Shown here: positions 1-12,600 of the stretch, piece after piece
How the letters are laid out: each line of letters begins with the position of its first letter
Numbering within the stretch: the first letter of the stretch is position 1
The notes under the pieces: generated by a model
What the model was told of the DNA's origin: nothing
The model's database searches: none
What the model saw: the letters and a program-made list of their open reading frames with translations, nothing else
Translations under genes and position numbers: made by a program
Assembly (NCBI RefSeq): GCF_042186555.1
Contig: NC_133324.1
Span: 136,637,577-136,701,576, forward strand
Direction of reading: 5' to 3'
Length of the DNA stretch: 64,000 nucleotides
Source: Aquarana catesbeiana
Taxonomy: Eukaryota; Chordata; Amphibia; Anura; Ranidae

Positions 1-53
1 CAAGTGTACTTGTAGTGCAAAGTGGATTTGCCTTTAGTAAACAAACCCCAATG
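1..53. mobile_element. Right end of a palindromic MITE, cut by window start
   Basis: The first 53 bases match one terminus of the complete element at 4,373-4,618 (shared AGTGCAAAGTGGATTTGCCT and a GTAAA..AACCCC end). Only the terminal arm is in the window. Confidence 0.6.
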
Positions 54-651
54 TTTTGTCTTGTATGGTCCCTACTTCAAGGCCACACAGTAAAAGCCAC
101 CTTGAGAAAGGTACCATGTGAAGCCGTGAAACATTGGCTAGGTTACTGATTGGTTATGTAAAAAAAAAAAAAAAACAATAGACCAATAAAAATACATGCT
201 AATTCATGACCTTTATTTGAGTGCCAGTGACTCTTTCTCTTCTTTTGTGGTATTGCACGGTGCTATCCGTTGCTGTTACTATGAGCACTATCTAGGTCAC
301 ATCACTGTTCACAACACTGTATGACATACAATGAGGTTCTTAACCTGAAGCTTGTGATCTTCCAGTAGATTGTGGACAGGTGACTGGTAGATGGAATTCT
401 GGGCTTGCTGACCCACCATCCTAGAGCATCAAAGTGCAATTCAGAGGGATTACTTGTAAAGTTGGTAGTACTGAGCAAGAACCACATAAGCCGATGTCTC
501 CTCTGTAGTGCTGACTCCTGTCCCATGCGGAGTGATACCAACTGCACTCCATCTTTTATCCCAGCTAGCCATCTCCAGAGCAGTGCCAGCAGCAGGAAAG
601 AAGAGATCTTCAGGTCAGTGTGACGCAATACACTGGGCATAATAGTATAGG
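54..651. other. Intron of FAM169A, no feature seen
   Basis: Unique-looking sequence apart from an A-run at about 160-175. The ORFs here show no family resemblance. Confidence 0.4.
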
Positions 652-926
652 GAGGCTTTCACACTAATGCGCTGCGGTTTACCCACACCATATGTGTGTT
701 GCAGTGTACCTGCAGCTTTCCTGGGTTTGCTATGTTTAGCCATAGACTTCTATTATATCCTGCGGGTTTGGTGCACTTTCTGAATGGAGGAGTTTTGGTG
801 TGCTTTCAGAAAGTGCACCACACCTGCAGGATATAATAGAAGTCTATAGCAAAGCACAGCTGACCCAGGAGAGTCGAAAATGCACTGCACAGCACCTACC
901 ACAGCACATCAGTGTGAAAGCAGCCT
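652..926. mobile_element. Palindromic MITE
   Basis: The ends form an inverted repeat (GGCTTTCACACTAATG against the complement of CATCAGTGTGAAAGCAGCC). A strong inner stem pairs about 745-787 with 808-851 around TAGACTTCTATTATATCC. There is no coding content; it is a foldback-type non-autonomous DNA element. Confidence 0.65.
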
Positions 927-946
927 TATAGGGGGCTCAGAACAGT

Positions 947-1386
947 AATAGGGCGTACACACGGTCGGACTTTGTTCGGACATTCCGACAACAAAATCCT
1001 AGGATTTTTTCCGACGGATGTTGGCTCAAACTTGTCTTGCATACACACGGTCACACAAAGTTGTCGGAAAATCCGATCGTTCTGAACGCGGTGACGTAAA
1101 ACATGTACGTCAGGACTATAAACGGGGCAGTGGCCAATAGCTTTCATCTCTTTATTTATTCTGAGCATGCGTGGCACTTTGTCCGTCGGATTTGTGTACA
1201 CACGATCGGAATTTCCGACAACGGATTTTGTTGTCGGAAAATTTTATCTCCTGCTCTCCAACTTTGTGTGTCGGAAAATCCGATGGAAAATGTCCGATGG
1301 AGCCTACACACGGTCGGAATTTCCGACAACACACTCCGATCGGACATTATCCATCGGAAAATCCGACCGTGTGTACGGGGCATTAG
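947..1386 (+). mobile_element. MITE with GTACACACGG terminal repeats
   Basis: Ends GGCGTACACACGGTCGGA and TCCGACCGTGTGTACGGGGC are inverted repeats. The interior is built from many short TTGTCGGAA / TTCCGACAA units. A second copy in the opposite orientation lies at 8,762-9,096. Confidence 0.7.
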
Positions 1387-1918
1387 GATTCATTTACATT
1401 TGCAGTTTGAGGGGTGGTAAAACCCCATAGTTGAGACATATTTTTACCATCAGCACCCCAACTGTACCCCCCTTAGCTGCAGTGGCCAGGGGTGTACACA
1501 TGTCGCAGCCGCAGAGTGTTATACGTCCTGTTATGGTTGGTGGGTGTAGCACCTGCCAAGCATGACCCATTCAAGTAAATGAAGCCACTCTATAAGTGCC
1601 CTGCAACCTTGTGCAGTACAGCAAACAAGGGGTTAAAGCAGGCAGTGTTGTGTTGGTTTCTCACCACCTGCTTTAACCTCTTAGACCCCATAGAAACATG
1701 CAGTTGCGGGCCACTTGCAGAGTGTCCCCATTTACTTTATTGGGTCCTGAATGGCAGACAGTAGCTTCCACCAAAAGCAATGGGGGGTTTAATCCCTGCT
1801 GCAGCATGTGTACACCTTAGCAACTCAGCAGCTAAAGGGGGTAGGGATTGGGGGCAATAAACTCAACTGCAGGGTTTTACCCCCCCCCCCCAACTTTACT
1901 TGTGAAACGAGCCCTAAG
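1384..1918. mobile_element. MITE abutting the previous element
   Basis: Left end TTAGGATTCATTTACA and the complement of the right end (TTAGGGCTCGTTTCAC) are similar inverted termini. Further inside, GGTAAAACCCC faces GGGTTTTACC. The middle carries a hairpin of the CACCACCTG type also seen near 2,006, 12,131 and 19,525. Confidence 0.45.
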
Positions 1919-2339
1919 GGTGCAGCTGTGGAATACAACTAAGAACTCATTCACAAGTGCAGCAGGCATTGATCCTGCTTGAAAAGCGATCCAAGTGTGA
2001 TGGGCAGGTGGTCAGAAGATATGTTGCCTTTTGACCACCTGATTTAAACCCATTAATTCTGTGCAATGCACATGATTTCGACATAGTAGTACTGCAATTG
2101 GAGGTTTTAATCAGGTGGGAGGAGGCGACACTCTGCCTGGTGATCTTTAACTTCTCCCATGTTATTCAGGTAGTTCTCCACCTCTTTAAGGTTGCCTACC
2201 CCTGGCGTTTAGCCTGGAATTGTACTGTACTATTGTTCAGGAATGTCATGTCTATATTCCCCTCTCACACGTTCCTGGGAACAAGGCTCATTGGTAGTGG
2301 GTGCTGCAGCGACTACCAGCTGGTTACTGGAAACATCAC
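1919..2339. other. Intron sequence with a hairpin-bearing repeat fragment
   Basis: Contains the stem-loop around 2,006-2,045 (GGCAGGTGGTCAG ... TTTTGACCACCTG), which resembles the inner hairpin of the preceding MITE. Nothing else is recognisable. Confidence 0.3.
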
Positions 2340-2628
2340 AGGTAAATGCACATATTCGCCAGCACACCAAGGATCCTCAAATGTTGTCCAGAGGTTTTTA
2401 TTGCAGAAAGATCACATCACAAGAGAAAATGTAACGTTTCGGGACCTTGCAGGACCCCTTCGTCAGGCATGTGATACATGTGATATGCGATCACATGCCT
2501 GACAAAGGAGTTCTGCGAGGCTCCGAAACGTTGCATTGTCTTTTGTGATGTGATCTTTCTGCAATAAAAATCTTTAGCCGACGTTTGAGGATCCTTGGTG
2601 TGCTGGCGAACATGGCACATTTACTGCA
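2340..2628. repeat. Inverted repeat with two GAAACG hairpin motifs
   Basis: Two arms of about 125 bp face each other (GCCAGCACACCAAGGATCC on the left, GGATCCTTGGTGTGCTGGC on the right). Each arm carries the same module: CCTGACGAAG, a GC-rich stem, GAAACGTT, then CAATAAAAA about 40 nt further on. The motifs are at 2,431-2,467 (- strand) and 2,498-2,534 (+ strand). No clear target-site duplication was found. Confidence 0.65.
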
Positions 2629-2709
2629 CATCTAAGACAAACATACATTTCCAAGAAAAACAAATAAAACATTAAAAAAAATAAACTATGGATTGCAGGT
2701 CATTATTAA

Positions 2710-3170
2710 AGGATATCTAAAGTCTCCTTTTTAAAAAACAAACAAAAAAAACCATGTCATACTTACCTCCTTTGTGCAGTTGGTTTTGCACAGAGTGGCC
2801 CCGATCCTCCTCTTCTGGAGTTCCTCAGTGTCGCTCCTGGCTCATCCTCTTCTTGAGTGCCCAGAGGGAAATCCGCTCTCCCTCGGGGCACTCCTGTGGG
2901 CGCGCTCCTGTGTCCTGCTGCTGCGTCTATTGACACAGACAGCAGGAATTGGCCCCGCCCCCTGGCTTTTGCATCATTGGATTTGATTGACAGCAGCGGG
3001 AGCCAATGGCTGCCCTGCTATCAATCTATCCAATTAGGACCCGAGACACCTGCTGGAGCTGGTGTGCTCATCCCCATCGCTGGAAAAATTGGGTTCAGGT
3101 AAGTAAAGGGGGGCTCTGGGGGGAGCTACATCACAAGAGGTTTTTCACCTTAATGCATAGAAGGCATTGA
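2710..3170. mobile_element. TTAA-flanked MITE with splice-donor-like ends
   Basis: Starts after TTAA at 2,706-2,709 with AGGATATCTAAAG. It has the layout shared with copies at 46,756 and 51,794: a T- or A-rich patch, ACTTACCT, a GC-rich core with TTTGATTGACAGCAGC, then CAGGTAAGT. The right boundary is approximate. Confidence 0.55.
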
Positions 3171-3482
3171 GATCAGTATGACAGAGCATAGTGCACTAGT
3201 GGACCTATTGTGCAGTTGCTGGGTATTAAAGCTTTTGTTGTGAAATATTAAAGTTTTCTAGTATGAACATTAAGGGCCCATTTACATGAGGGCCAGACAT
3301 GCGTCTCCCGTAACAGCTGTGCATCCCTGTGCCAATAAAAGATGGCCCTGCACAGGCATGTCTGCACCCCGTGTGAATGGACCCTTAGATTTGATACCCT
3401 AGAGCAGAATGCTCATACAAACCTGGTGTAACAGTTCTTTGAGGAATTTTATGCCAATAATCAGAATGATTCAATTTTCCAG

Positions 3483-3615
3483 AACATGAAGAGACTCCCG
3501 TCTCTACTCGCACTAGAAGCAGCCAGCTGAAACGGCCAAAGATTGGAAAGAAAGTAGAAGATGCTGAACCAGAACGAGTGACGGATGATGCCAGAATAGA
3601 TAGCATACCTTACAA
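3483..3615 (+). CDS. FAM169A: FAM169A exon (first in window)
   Basis: Acceptor TTTTCCAG precedes 3,483 and donor GTAATG follows 3,615. It enters with two bases of a split codon and leaves with AA, which the next exon completes to AAA. It encodes the LKRPKIGKK segment. Confidence 0.85.
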
Positions 3616-6600
3616 GTAATGGTGGTTTCACATTTATTACCTGAATTCTGCTAATTGAGTTTAGGTTTTAAAATCAGAAGAATAATCTATTTATTTGTAA
3701 TCTGCCTTTAAAGACTTTAAATCTAAGTTCAAAACTTTGTTTTTTTTAGTTTTTAATATATGTAGAAGTGTTTAAGTATGGGGTACCTACTTGGGTTTTT
3801 TTTTAGGCAATCTTGGGAGAGGCCAAGCACAGCCTACAGCTATGCTATGGGCAACAAGCTTCTTTTGCACAATTTTAATCGTGTTTTTTTTTTTTTTTTT
3901 GGTTGGGGGCACTTACATGCATGAGTAAGTTTAGTGGAGGGGTAAACTATCCCTTTAACTAAATACTTTAAAAATAACTCAAGATATGTGCTCAGTGAAA
4001 TTACACAATATTTTTCCAGACCTTTCTGCCCTAAAGTTAGTCACAATGTATTGATTTAATTTACAGAATGGAGTCTAAAGAGCAGATAGTGGAGAATTTT
4101 AAGGAGCTGATCCAGCAGCTTGCAGAAGACAAAGACGAGACTGACATGACCAAACTTCAGGAAGAGATCTCAGCTAAACCTGTGCAACAAGTGTTACATG
4201 ACAGTCAAGATGTAATGAGAGGACTGGAAGAGAATGCTGAAAACAAAGAGGTGCCGTAGTATATACGTTGATAATATATTATCATACAAATAAGCCTTAA
4301 TGTGACCGTGTCAGTTGTTGAATAACATTGAAAGGCAATAGAAGAGCCGATATACTTATCTCTCCGGAACCCCATGGGGGTTATTTACGAAAGGCAAATC
4401 CACTTTGCACTGAAAGTGCACTTGGAAGTGCAGTCGCTCTAAATCTAAGGGGTAGATCTGAATGAGGGGAAGCTCTGCTGATTTTATCATCCAATCATGT
4501 GCAAGCTAAAATGCTGTTTTTTATTTTCCTTGCATGTCCCCCTCGGATCTACAGCGACTTTACTTCCAAGTGCACTTTCAGTGCAAAGTGGATTTTCCTT
4601 TAGTAAATAACCCCCATGTCTCTTATTATCACTCAGTTGAAGCCCTGCAGCTTCCATCAGAGACTCCAGCTGCATGCTGTGGTTCCTTTCTCTGAATCCT
4701 ATGTCACTGCTTTGTGCCATAGTGACATGACTAAACCTCAAATCCTATGTACAGTAAGCTCCCAGTATGGTGTTGAAGCTTACACAACGTTTTTTTTATC
4801 CAACAAACTTTTATTGAGAAGAATGAGGTATACAAATTTAGGGTCATTGCATAAGCTTCATAGCGAACAATAAATATTGTCACATTGGTCATTCGCAATA
4901 GATGTGTTTTTGCAAACAGTGAGGATTGATAATTGGTTGCACATAACACCAATTATTATACATGAGGCAATGTGATTAGAATATAAATTAAAGTACTAGT
5001 GAAACGTCATTTAGGTTGAAGGCACTTAAAACACACATGAGAGCCTAGCATATATTGGGGATGTTCAATCAGCCCCCTGGATCCAGCTCTGATGATGTAG
5101 ATGCCAGTTCTAACCAGCGATCCCAAATTTTATAGTATTTTGAAGGGCAGTTTCTGTGCGTGTATTTCATCTTTTTATATGGTAGGGACTGGTTGACGAT
5201 CGCCATCCATTCTTGAAGCATCGGTACAGCAGCCCGAAGCCATTTACTAGTTATCAACAGCCTGTATAGTGTTTCCTGCATGAAAATGTGTAGGGGTCTA
5301 TTTTGTTCTTGTTCGGGGAGTACCCCTAACAGGCATTGTTTGTGGCAAAGGGTTAATAGGGGGCCCATTTCATCATGTAGGAATTTGATAACTTGTTCCC
5401 AGTAGCCCTGATTGGCTGCGCAAGACCAGATCAGGTGGTAGAAGGAACCATAGAGGTTCGTATCTGGCTAATTGAGTTGGTGTCAGGTAAGATCTGTGTA
5501 ATGTATATAACTGTGTGAGCCTGTCGGAGAGTTTTGGGGAACCAATTTGCATGTTAATACATCCGACCATTCATCATCCTCCAGCTCCCCCACGCTCTCC
5601 CATCTAGTTTTCAGCCTGAAGGCCAAGTCTGACACTGCAGGTGACAGAAGATTAGTGTAGCAAATAGATGTCAGTTTTTTTGAGTCCTCTCCTAGGAGGA
5701 CATCCAATGAATATAGAGAGCTTACGTCTGGAATAGTATCCCCAAATTGGGAGTGTAGCGAGTGACGAAGCTGGAGGAAGCAGAAAAACATGGAATTAGC
5801 TAAGTCAAAAGTTGATTTGAGTTCCTGAAATGACCTAACCCCAGTGCTGCTCATTACTTGATAGAGATATATAACCCCTTGATCGATCCAGAGGTCGACG
5901 TCGGGCAGAGTGAGCAATTCTGGGAGATTTGAATTCCCCCATAATGGCGTATGGGCTTGAATGGGGGGGTGGCTCTCAGTCTACACCTTGCCAATTTCCA
6001 AATCTTGCAGCGATGGTAAACCATACCCCTGCGTCCACCCATTTTGCTTAAATTCTGTGTGTCGCTAAGTAGGATCTGAAAAGGGTGTGCAGTTCGACTA
6101 GGGGCTCTTGAGCATGCCAGAGTAAGATACCTGATTTTATCCTCCTTATCAAAGTAAAAAAAAGTTGGACAATTGAGCGGCTAGGTAGTAAACGTTGAGA
6201 TCGGCGAGGGCAGTACCACCCTGGTCTGTGGGGTTCTTCAAGGCACGCCATGATAGCTTGTGGCGAGAATTACCCCAAACAAATGAATTGAGAATGGAGT
6301 CCATAGTTTTAAATACACAGAGTGGGAAATAGGTTGGGGAATGCCAAAAAATATATAGAAGTTTGTGTAGTAAAATCATCTTTACCAGATTTAGGCGACC
6401 CATAACCCCCGAGGAATAAGCGTCTGAGTTTTAGCTTTGAGTAGCATGAAAAGAGGTTCTACATTCAATCTGGTATATTCTTCAGGGGACCGGGTGACTT
6501 GAATTCCTAAGTACTTAATCTGGCTTGCTCGTAGCAGTGGGAGATGGGCTTGGTCAACATTCGGGTCACCCAAGTCTAAGGGAAGAATCTGAGACTTATC

Positions 6601-9600
6601 CCGGTTAATTTGGAGGCCAGAGAATACCCAAAAGCGCTCAATGAGATGTAGAGCTGCAGATAACAAGGGATCCACATCCTCCAGGTACAACAGCATATCG
6701 TCTGCATAAAGACTGATGGTTTCAATTAGGGGTCCTGATCTTACGCCTCCAATTTCTGGGTGTTCTCTGATGGCTATTGCCAATGGTTCCACAGCCAGAG
6801 CATAAAGCAACGGGGAGAGCGGACATCCCTGGCGTGTACCTCTACTCAGAGGGAAAGGGTCAGAAATCTTACCGTTTACCTGAATTCTGGCTTGGTATAA
6901 TAGTTAGATCCATGTTAGGAATTTGAGGCCAAACCCATATCTACAAAGGCACTCCCATAGGTACTCCCATTCAACTGAGTCGAACGCCTTAGCGGCGTCC
7001 AGGCTAACCACCACTTGGGAACCAACCGATTCGTGGGTAGCCTGTAAGTTTAAAAAGAGATGTCTTAAATTGAACACAGTATTTTTTATTGGGTATGAAA
7101 CCTATTTGGTCAGGATGGACTAGATCACTTTGTTTAACCGGGTCGCTAATACTTTAGCTAGGATTTTGATGTCAAGCTGTAAGAGAGAAATGGGGCGGTA
7201 TGATTTGGGGAGAGAGGGGTCCTTGCTCGTTTTAGGTATCAAGACTATCAGGGCTTCCCTCATGGATATGGGGAGAATAGAGGAGTCAAAAATATGTTCA
7301 AATAGTTCTTGGAGTTTTGGCACTAATATCATTCTGAACTGAGAGTAGAACTGCAATGGGAGTCCGTCTGTGCCAGGAGCTTTGGCTGTAGATAAGTGTG
7401 CAATGGTTTCATCAATATCATCCGCAGTGACGGGGGTTTCCAGCTGATTCATTTGAGACTGGGTCAGTGAGGGAAAACGTACAGGTTGCAAAAAAGAGAC
7501 CAATTCATCTTCTGTATAAAGTAAAGGGCAGCGAAGAAAGTATGGAACTCCTTAGCCACCAGATCAGGGTTAGTTATCTGATGCCCAGAAGAATCTGTGA
7601 GGGATACCACCACTGGAGGTTTATGGTCCAAATGTGCCATGCTAGCAGTTTGCCCGCTCATTCCCCTCCATGCTCAAAAATTTGCTGCTTACAGAAAAAG
7701 ATCTGTTGTTTAGCTTTTTCAAAATGCAGAAGGTTTACGAAGCGAGATTGTACCTTCATTGATGAAGTTGTGGTTGGAGAGGGGTCTAGTTGGAATGCCT
7801 GTTCTAGGGCTTTGTAAAGGGAAAGTTGTTATTATCAATAATTGTTTGTATAGCTGTGTAATGTCCTATGTAATGTCCTCTAATGTAAATATTATATAGA
7901 AGGTTATAATTTTAAAATGGCAAGAACCTATAGTTTCATAAAAATGCAATCTCCACCCATAGGACCATAAAATATAGAAGAGTAAGGTAAGGGGTATACA
8001 TCAGAGGTAGGCCCAAACCCTTTAACTTTAGACCTCAGATCAACCCCATAACATTCCCCTTTATACACTACTTCAGATCAGCCCCATAACCTTCACCTTT
8101 AGACCTGAGACCAGGCCCAAACCCTTCACCTTTAGACCTCAGATCAACCCCATAACTTTCCCCTTTATACAGTACTTCAGATCAACCCCATAACCTTCAC
8201 GTTTAGACCTGAGATCAGGCCCAAACCCTTTACATTTTTAACTCTGTTTCCCCATCACACTTTCCTGCAATTACGGTTGCTGTGTAAAAACAGCAGACAG
8301 CAGCAATAGAAGAACAACCGTCTGAAACAATGTTAATAAACACTGTTCAGATGGGAGATACAAAGGAACATTTTTTTTCTACTCTGCTTTTTTCATCTGT
8401 GGATTAAAGCTATGAGCTTCGATCTGTATATAATATCAGTTAAAACAACCTGACAAGTAAAAATACTTTTTCATAAAATGTGTTATTATTTCCTTGTTTA
8501 TATTTAGCTTACCCAATCAGTTCTATTAAACTACTTTCCCTTCCAATTAATTATTATTTTGCTGCTGACTCATAATTTTAGCAAAAGTTAAAACAGGTCA
8601 AATGTTTTTAAATTTTGTTTCTATAGATTGCATAAAATATATATATACAGGCGGTCCCCTAGTTACAAACATCCGACTTACGAACGACTCCTACTTACAA
8701 ACGGAGGGAGACAACAGGAAGTGAGAGGAAATCTACCCCTAGGAAGGGAAATTCACTCCTGTTATGCCCTGTACACACGATAGGATTTTCCGATGGAAAA
8801 TGTGTGATAGGACCTTGTTGTCGGAAATTCCGACCGTGTGTAGGCTCCATCACACATTTTCCATAGGAATTGTGTGCTCAGAATAAATTAAGAGACGAAA
8901 GCTATTAGCTACTGCCCCGTTTAGAGTCCTGACGTACGTGTTTTACGTCACCGCGTTCAGAACGATCGGATTTTCTGACAACTTTGTGTGACCGTGTGTA
9001 TGCAAGACAAGTTTGAGCCAACATCCGTCGGAAAAAATCCATGGACTTTGTTGTCGGAATGTCCGATCAATGTCCGACCGTGTGTACAGGGCATAAGAGT
9101 TATCATGGGAAAAAGGTGTCTCCACTGAAGCTTTATCACCAAGGCTTGTTTCCACAGCAACCCAAAATTTTCAAAATCCAATTGTCATTGGACAGAAAGT
9201 GAGGTGAAATCTTCTGAACGGGGACACAGACGACAGAGATGTTATCCAAAAAGCTTAAAAATAGTTTTTTTGGCTGGCCTTACACTTAGAAAATGTACCT
9301 GTTCCGACTTACAAACAGATTCAACTTAAGAACAATATATATATTTTTTTTCAAAATGGAAAAAAATCCACCTATGCAGTGATGGTTAAATGCTTCTTAT
9401 GTCTAGGGGCTTAAAGCACAGGCAGTTTTACTAACCTTACACTGCCACCTTGGCCACCTCCAGCATTCTCCTCTTTCACCAGAAGCTCCGGTCTGTGGGT
9501 GGAGTTTTGGCATCATAACATAAAATTCAGTGATGTTAATCCTTTATTGTATGCTGAGGAGGCTGGAGTGCAACTGGAACAAGGAGTAACATAAGTATTT

Positions 9601-12600
9601 ACTCCTGAGTCCTTTGCCCCTAGACTAAGCAAGTAATTAACATTTGCATTGCAGTGGGTGCCCACCGCAAGAGTGGATTTTTGAATTTTCATGGAGTTGG
9701 GCTTTAGGAATGTATTAGAAAGACTGGAGAAACCAGATGTTTTAGAGAAGGAAAGGGGGGATAGATGACTTAAAGGCGAGAGTGAAAGAAGTCACCAAAA
9801 TAGAAGAGAGACGGTTGTACGCAGGATAAAGAGGGTTTTAACCTGTTTTGTACTATTTTTCTTGTACATGCTATTGAAATATCTGCTGTATCCAGAAGGT
9901 TTTATATAAGTCTATATTTATTTGATTGTAGGAGGTTGATCTGGAACCTGTGAATGGTGATATCACAAAGGATGTTTATGAGCCTCAGCTTGTAAATGCA
10001 CAAGAAATAGCAACAGAAGCTTTGGATACGGAGTCCAATTTAGAACCTGGTGATAGTGATGGAAAATCTCTCACTACTCTGGTTTCGGTCAACATGGACT
10101 TGGAAAAATCGTTTGAAGACTCATTTCCAGACCAGGTAGCTAGAATCAATGTGTAATTTACAATCCAATTTATGAAAGATATTTTTACTGTATATGACTA
10201 CTAAGACTTCAAAAACATAAAAGCAAGGACACTTGTAAGAAAGCAGGCGCTGTAATACAAGGGTTCTTCAAAAATTTTCAAAATCAAATTATATCACTTT
10301 TCTACATAGTCACCTTCCTTTGCCATGCAAGTAATCGCCTGTAAGTAAATGGTAATTCTGTAGATGAATGAAGTTAGAGTGATATAACGATTTTATTTGT
10401 CTTTGTACCCATTTTTGCTTTGAGCACTTTTGAAAGTCTGGATTAGGACTAAATGAGCCCAATGCAAGATAACAGCTTTGGATCTCTATCTTCTCCACTG
10501 GCATAACTGAATACTACAAGAATTACCATATGCCACAAGTTATTCTTGAAAAAGAAAATGATCAGTTTATCTTTCAAAAAAGGAATAGAATTTGATAACA
10601 TGTATTGCTTTAGGGGCTTTTGGGTCATGTAATGAAAGATTATACGTAGACCTGTTGTAAGAAAGATATAGTGTGGACTGAGAATGAGATGCCATATCAA
10701 TTGAATGGAAGAGAGAAAGGGCACAGGTAAAAGGTGTGGGAGTTTACATATGCCTTTGAGAACACATCACTCAATGCATATAGATTAAAAAGGTTCTTTA
10801 TTAAGTTTATACAGAAAAAAGTTAATAGCATACAACAATGCAGTTAATACTATGCAGTATAGAGTACATATTGTGAGAGCACAGATATATATATTTATAT
10901 ATATATATTTAATGAGAGCTTGGTCTGGTCTACGTGTTTTCGCTTCTTCAGGACCATTCAAGCATGTATAATATGTAACTCCTAACTTTAATGAGAATAT
11001 GTAGCTCTGGAGTCCCGCCCCTTATGACGTCACCACCCATCATGCCTCGGATGGTGACGTCATAAGGGGTGGGCCTCCCATGCCAATATAAGTAGTGGCA
11101 CACCATGCACCCAGCATTAGAGCGGGAGAGAGCGTTGAGTCAACACCGGAAGAAGAACAGAGGGAGAAGGCAGCGGAGAAGACCCAGCAAAAGACCCAGC
11201 AAAAGAGCGAGCAAAAGAGCGAGAGGATAGCGTGAAGATAGCGGAGAAGACCTGGCAGAAGACAGCGGACAGAGGGAGAAGAACCGGAGGGGGCTAGAAG
11301 ACATCAGCGGAGGAGGCAGAAGAGCCGGAGAGGGGAGAAGAAGTCGGAAGAGACCCCGGAGCTGCCTAATAAATTACTTTAAAAACATGTTTACTGTGTT
11401 TTATTATTTTTTTTTTTTTAGGTGAATGCGTAGGGGTACAATGTACCCAATACATATTCACATAGGGTGGGGGGCAGGGATCTGGGGGCCCCCTTGTTTA
11501 AGGGGGCTTCCAGATTCCGATAAGCCCCCCACCCGCAGACCCCAACAACCAACGGCTAGGGTTGTCGGGAAGAGGCCATGTCCTCATCAACATGGGGACA
11601 AGGTGCTTTGGGGTGGGGGCGGAGACCCCCCCTGCCCCACAGCACCCACCCCCCTATGTTGAGAGCATGCGGCCTGGTACGGTACAGGGGGGAACGCTCG
11701 CTCGCCCCCACCCCCTTTTCTGATCTGCCGGGCTGTGTGCTCGTAAAGGGTCTGGTATGGATTTGGGGGGGGCGCCACGCCGTTTTTCGGTGTGGGGGTT
11801 CGCCTTAAAATCCATGCCAGAACGAAGGATCTGGTATGTTCTTAGAGGGGAAATCCATGCCGTTTTTTTTTTTAATTTGGCGTGGAGTTCCCCCTAAAGA
11901 GTCATACCAGAAAGTGCCTGGTATTGTTGGGGATCCAAGTCAGATCCCTGTTCGGACTTCAAGTTGCGGGCAAAGTCGGATCCACAGTCGTACGACTGTC
12001 TTGTCAAAATCGCGGCCGTAAAATTGCGCGACTTTGAAGTTGCACAAGTGTGAAAGGGGCCCAAGGGTAAATTTAGATATGTGTCTAAATCGCCCTTGCC
12101 TCTGAAGCTCAAGGCTACCCTCCAGAGGCTACTGATAGGTGGTGAGGAAGCGATGCAATGCCTCCTCACCACCTGTTTTTATCCCATTTTTTCCGACAAA
12201 TGCGCCGCAACTGCATGCCGCCCCCCTCCCAAACGTAAGTCTAACTTGTTCACGCAAGACATACCACTACAGGGCCGTGTTTAGCTGCAGAGGGATGCAC
12301 AGGTGTTCCATGCTATCCCATACAGGCAGTCCCATTGATGTCAATTGGGACACAGCAGCTGCAGAGGGATGCACAGGTATTCCGTGCATCCTCATGCAGA
12401 CAGTCCCATTCATGTCCATTGGGACACAGCAGCTGCACGGGAAAGCAAAGTTGTTCCGTGCATTCCTGTGCAGGCAGTCCCATTCATGTCAATTGAGATG
12501 CAGCAGCTGCAAGGACACAGCCACTGCTCCCAACTTGACATCCGTGTGGGTGCATGTCCCTGAACTCACACTGTCTGCTTTTGGATCCATGCACATACAC

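Larger units (their letters stand above)
4790..7830 (-). mobile_element. L1-like LINE, 5'-truncated and decayed
   Basis: Read on the - strand from about 7,830 to 4,790, ORF2 of an L1-type element can be followed in broken frames. There is a linker with FEKAKQQIF near 7,720 and AHLSTAKAPGTDGLP and YRPISLLQLDIKILAKVLA at 7,120-7,500. The polymerase motif LYADDMLLYLED lies near 6,690, and the C-terminal region with YYKIWDRWLELA near 5,110. The 3' end carries CAATAAAAG and a short A-tail (T-run at 4,791-4,797). Frameshifts and stops rule out function. No target duplication was found. Confidence 0.85.

Noticed and set aside
2431..2534. Complete hammerhead ribozymes
   Set aside because: The CUGANGA-like and GAAAC parts are present, but I could not draw a stem III and cleavage triplet, so it is reported only as a hairpin motif.
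4067..4259. A 63-codon stand-alone gene starting MESKEQ
   Set aside because: It is an internal FAM169A exon; the ATG is at the acceptor boundary and the frame joins the exons on both sides.
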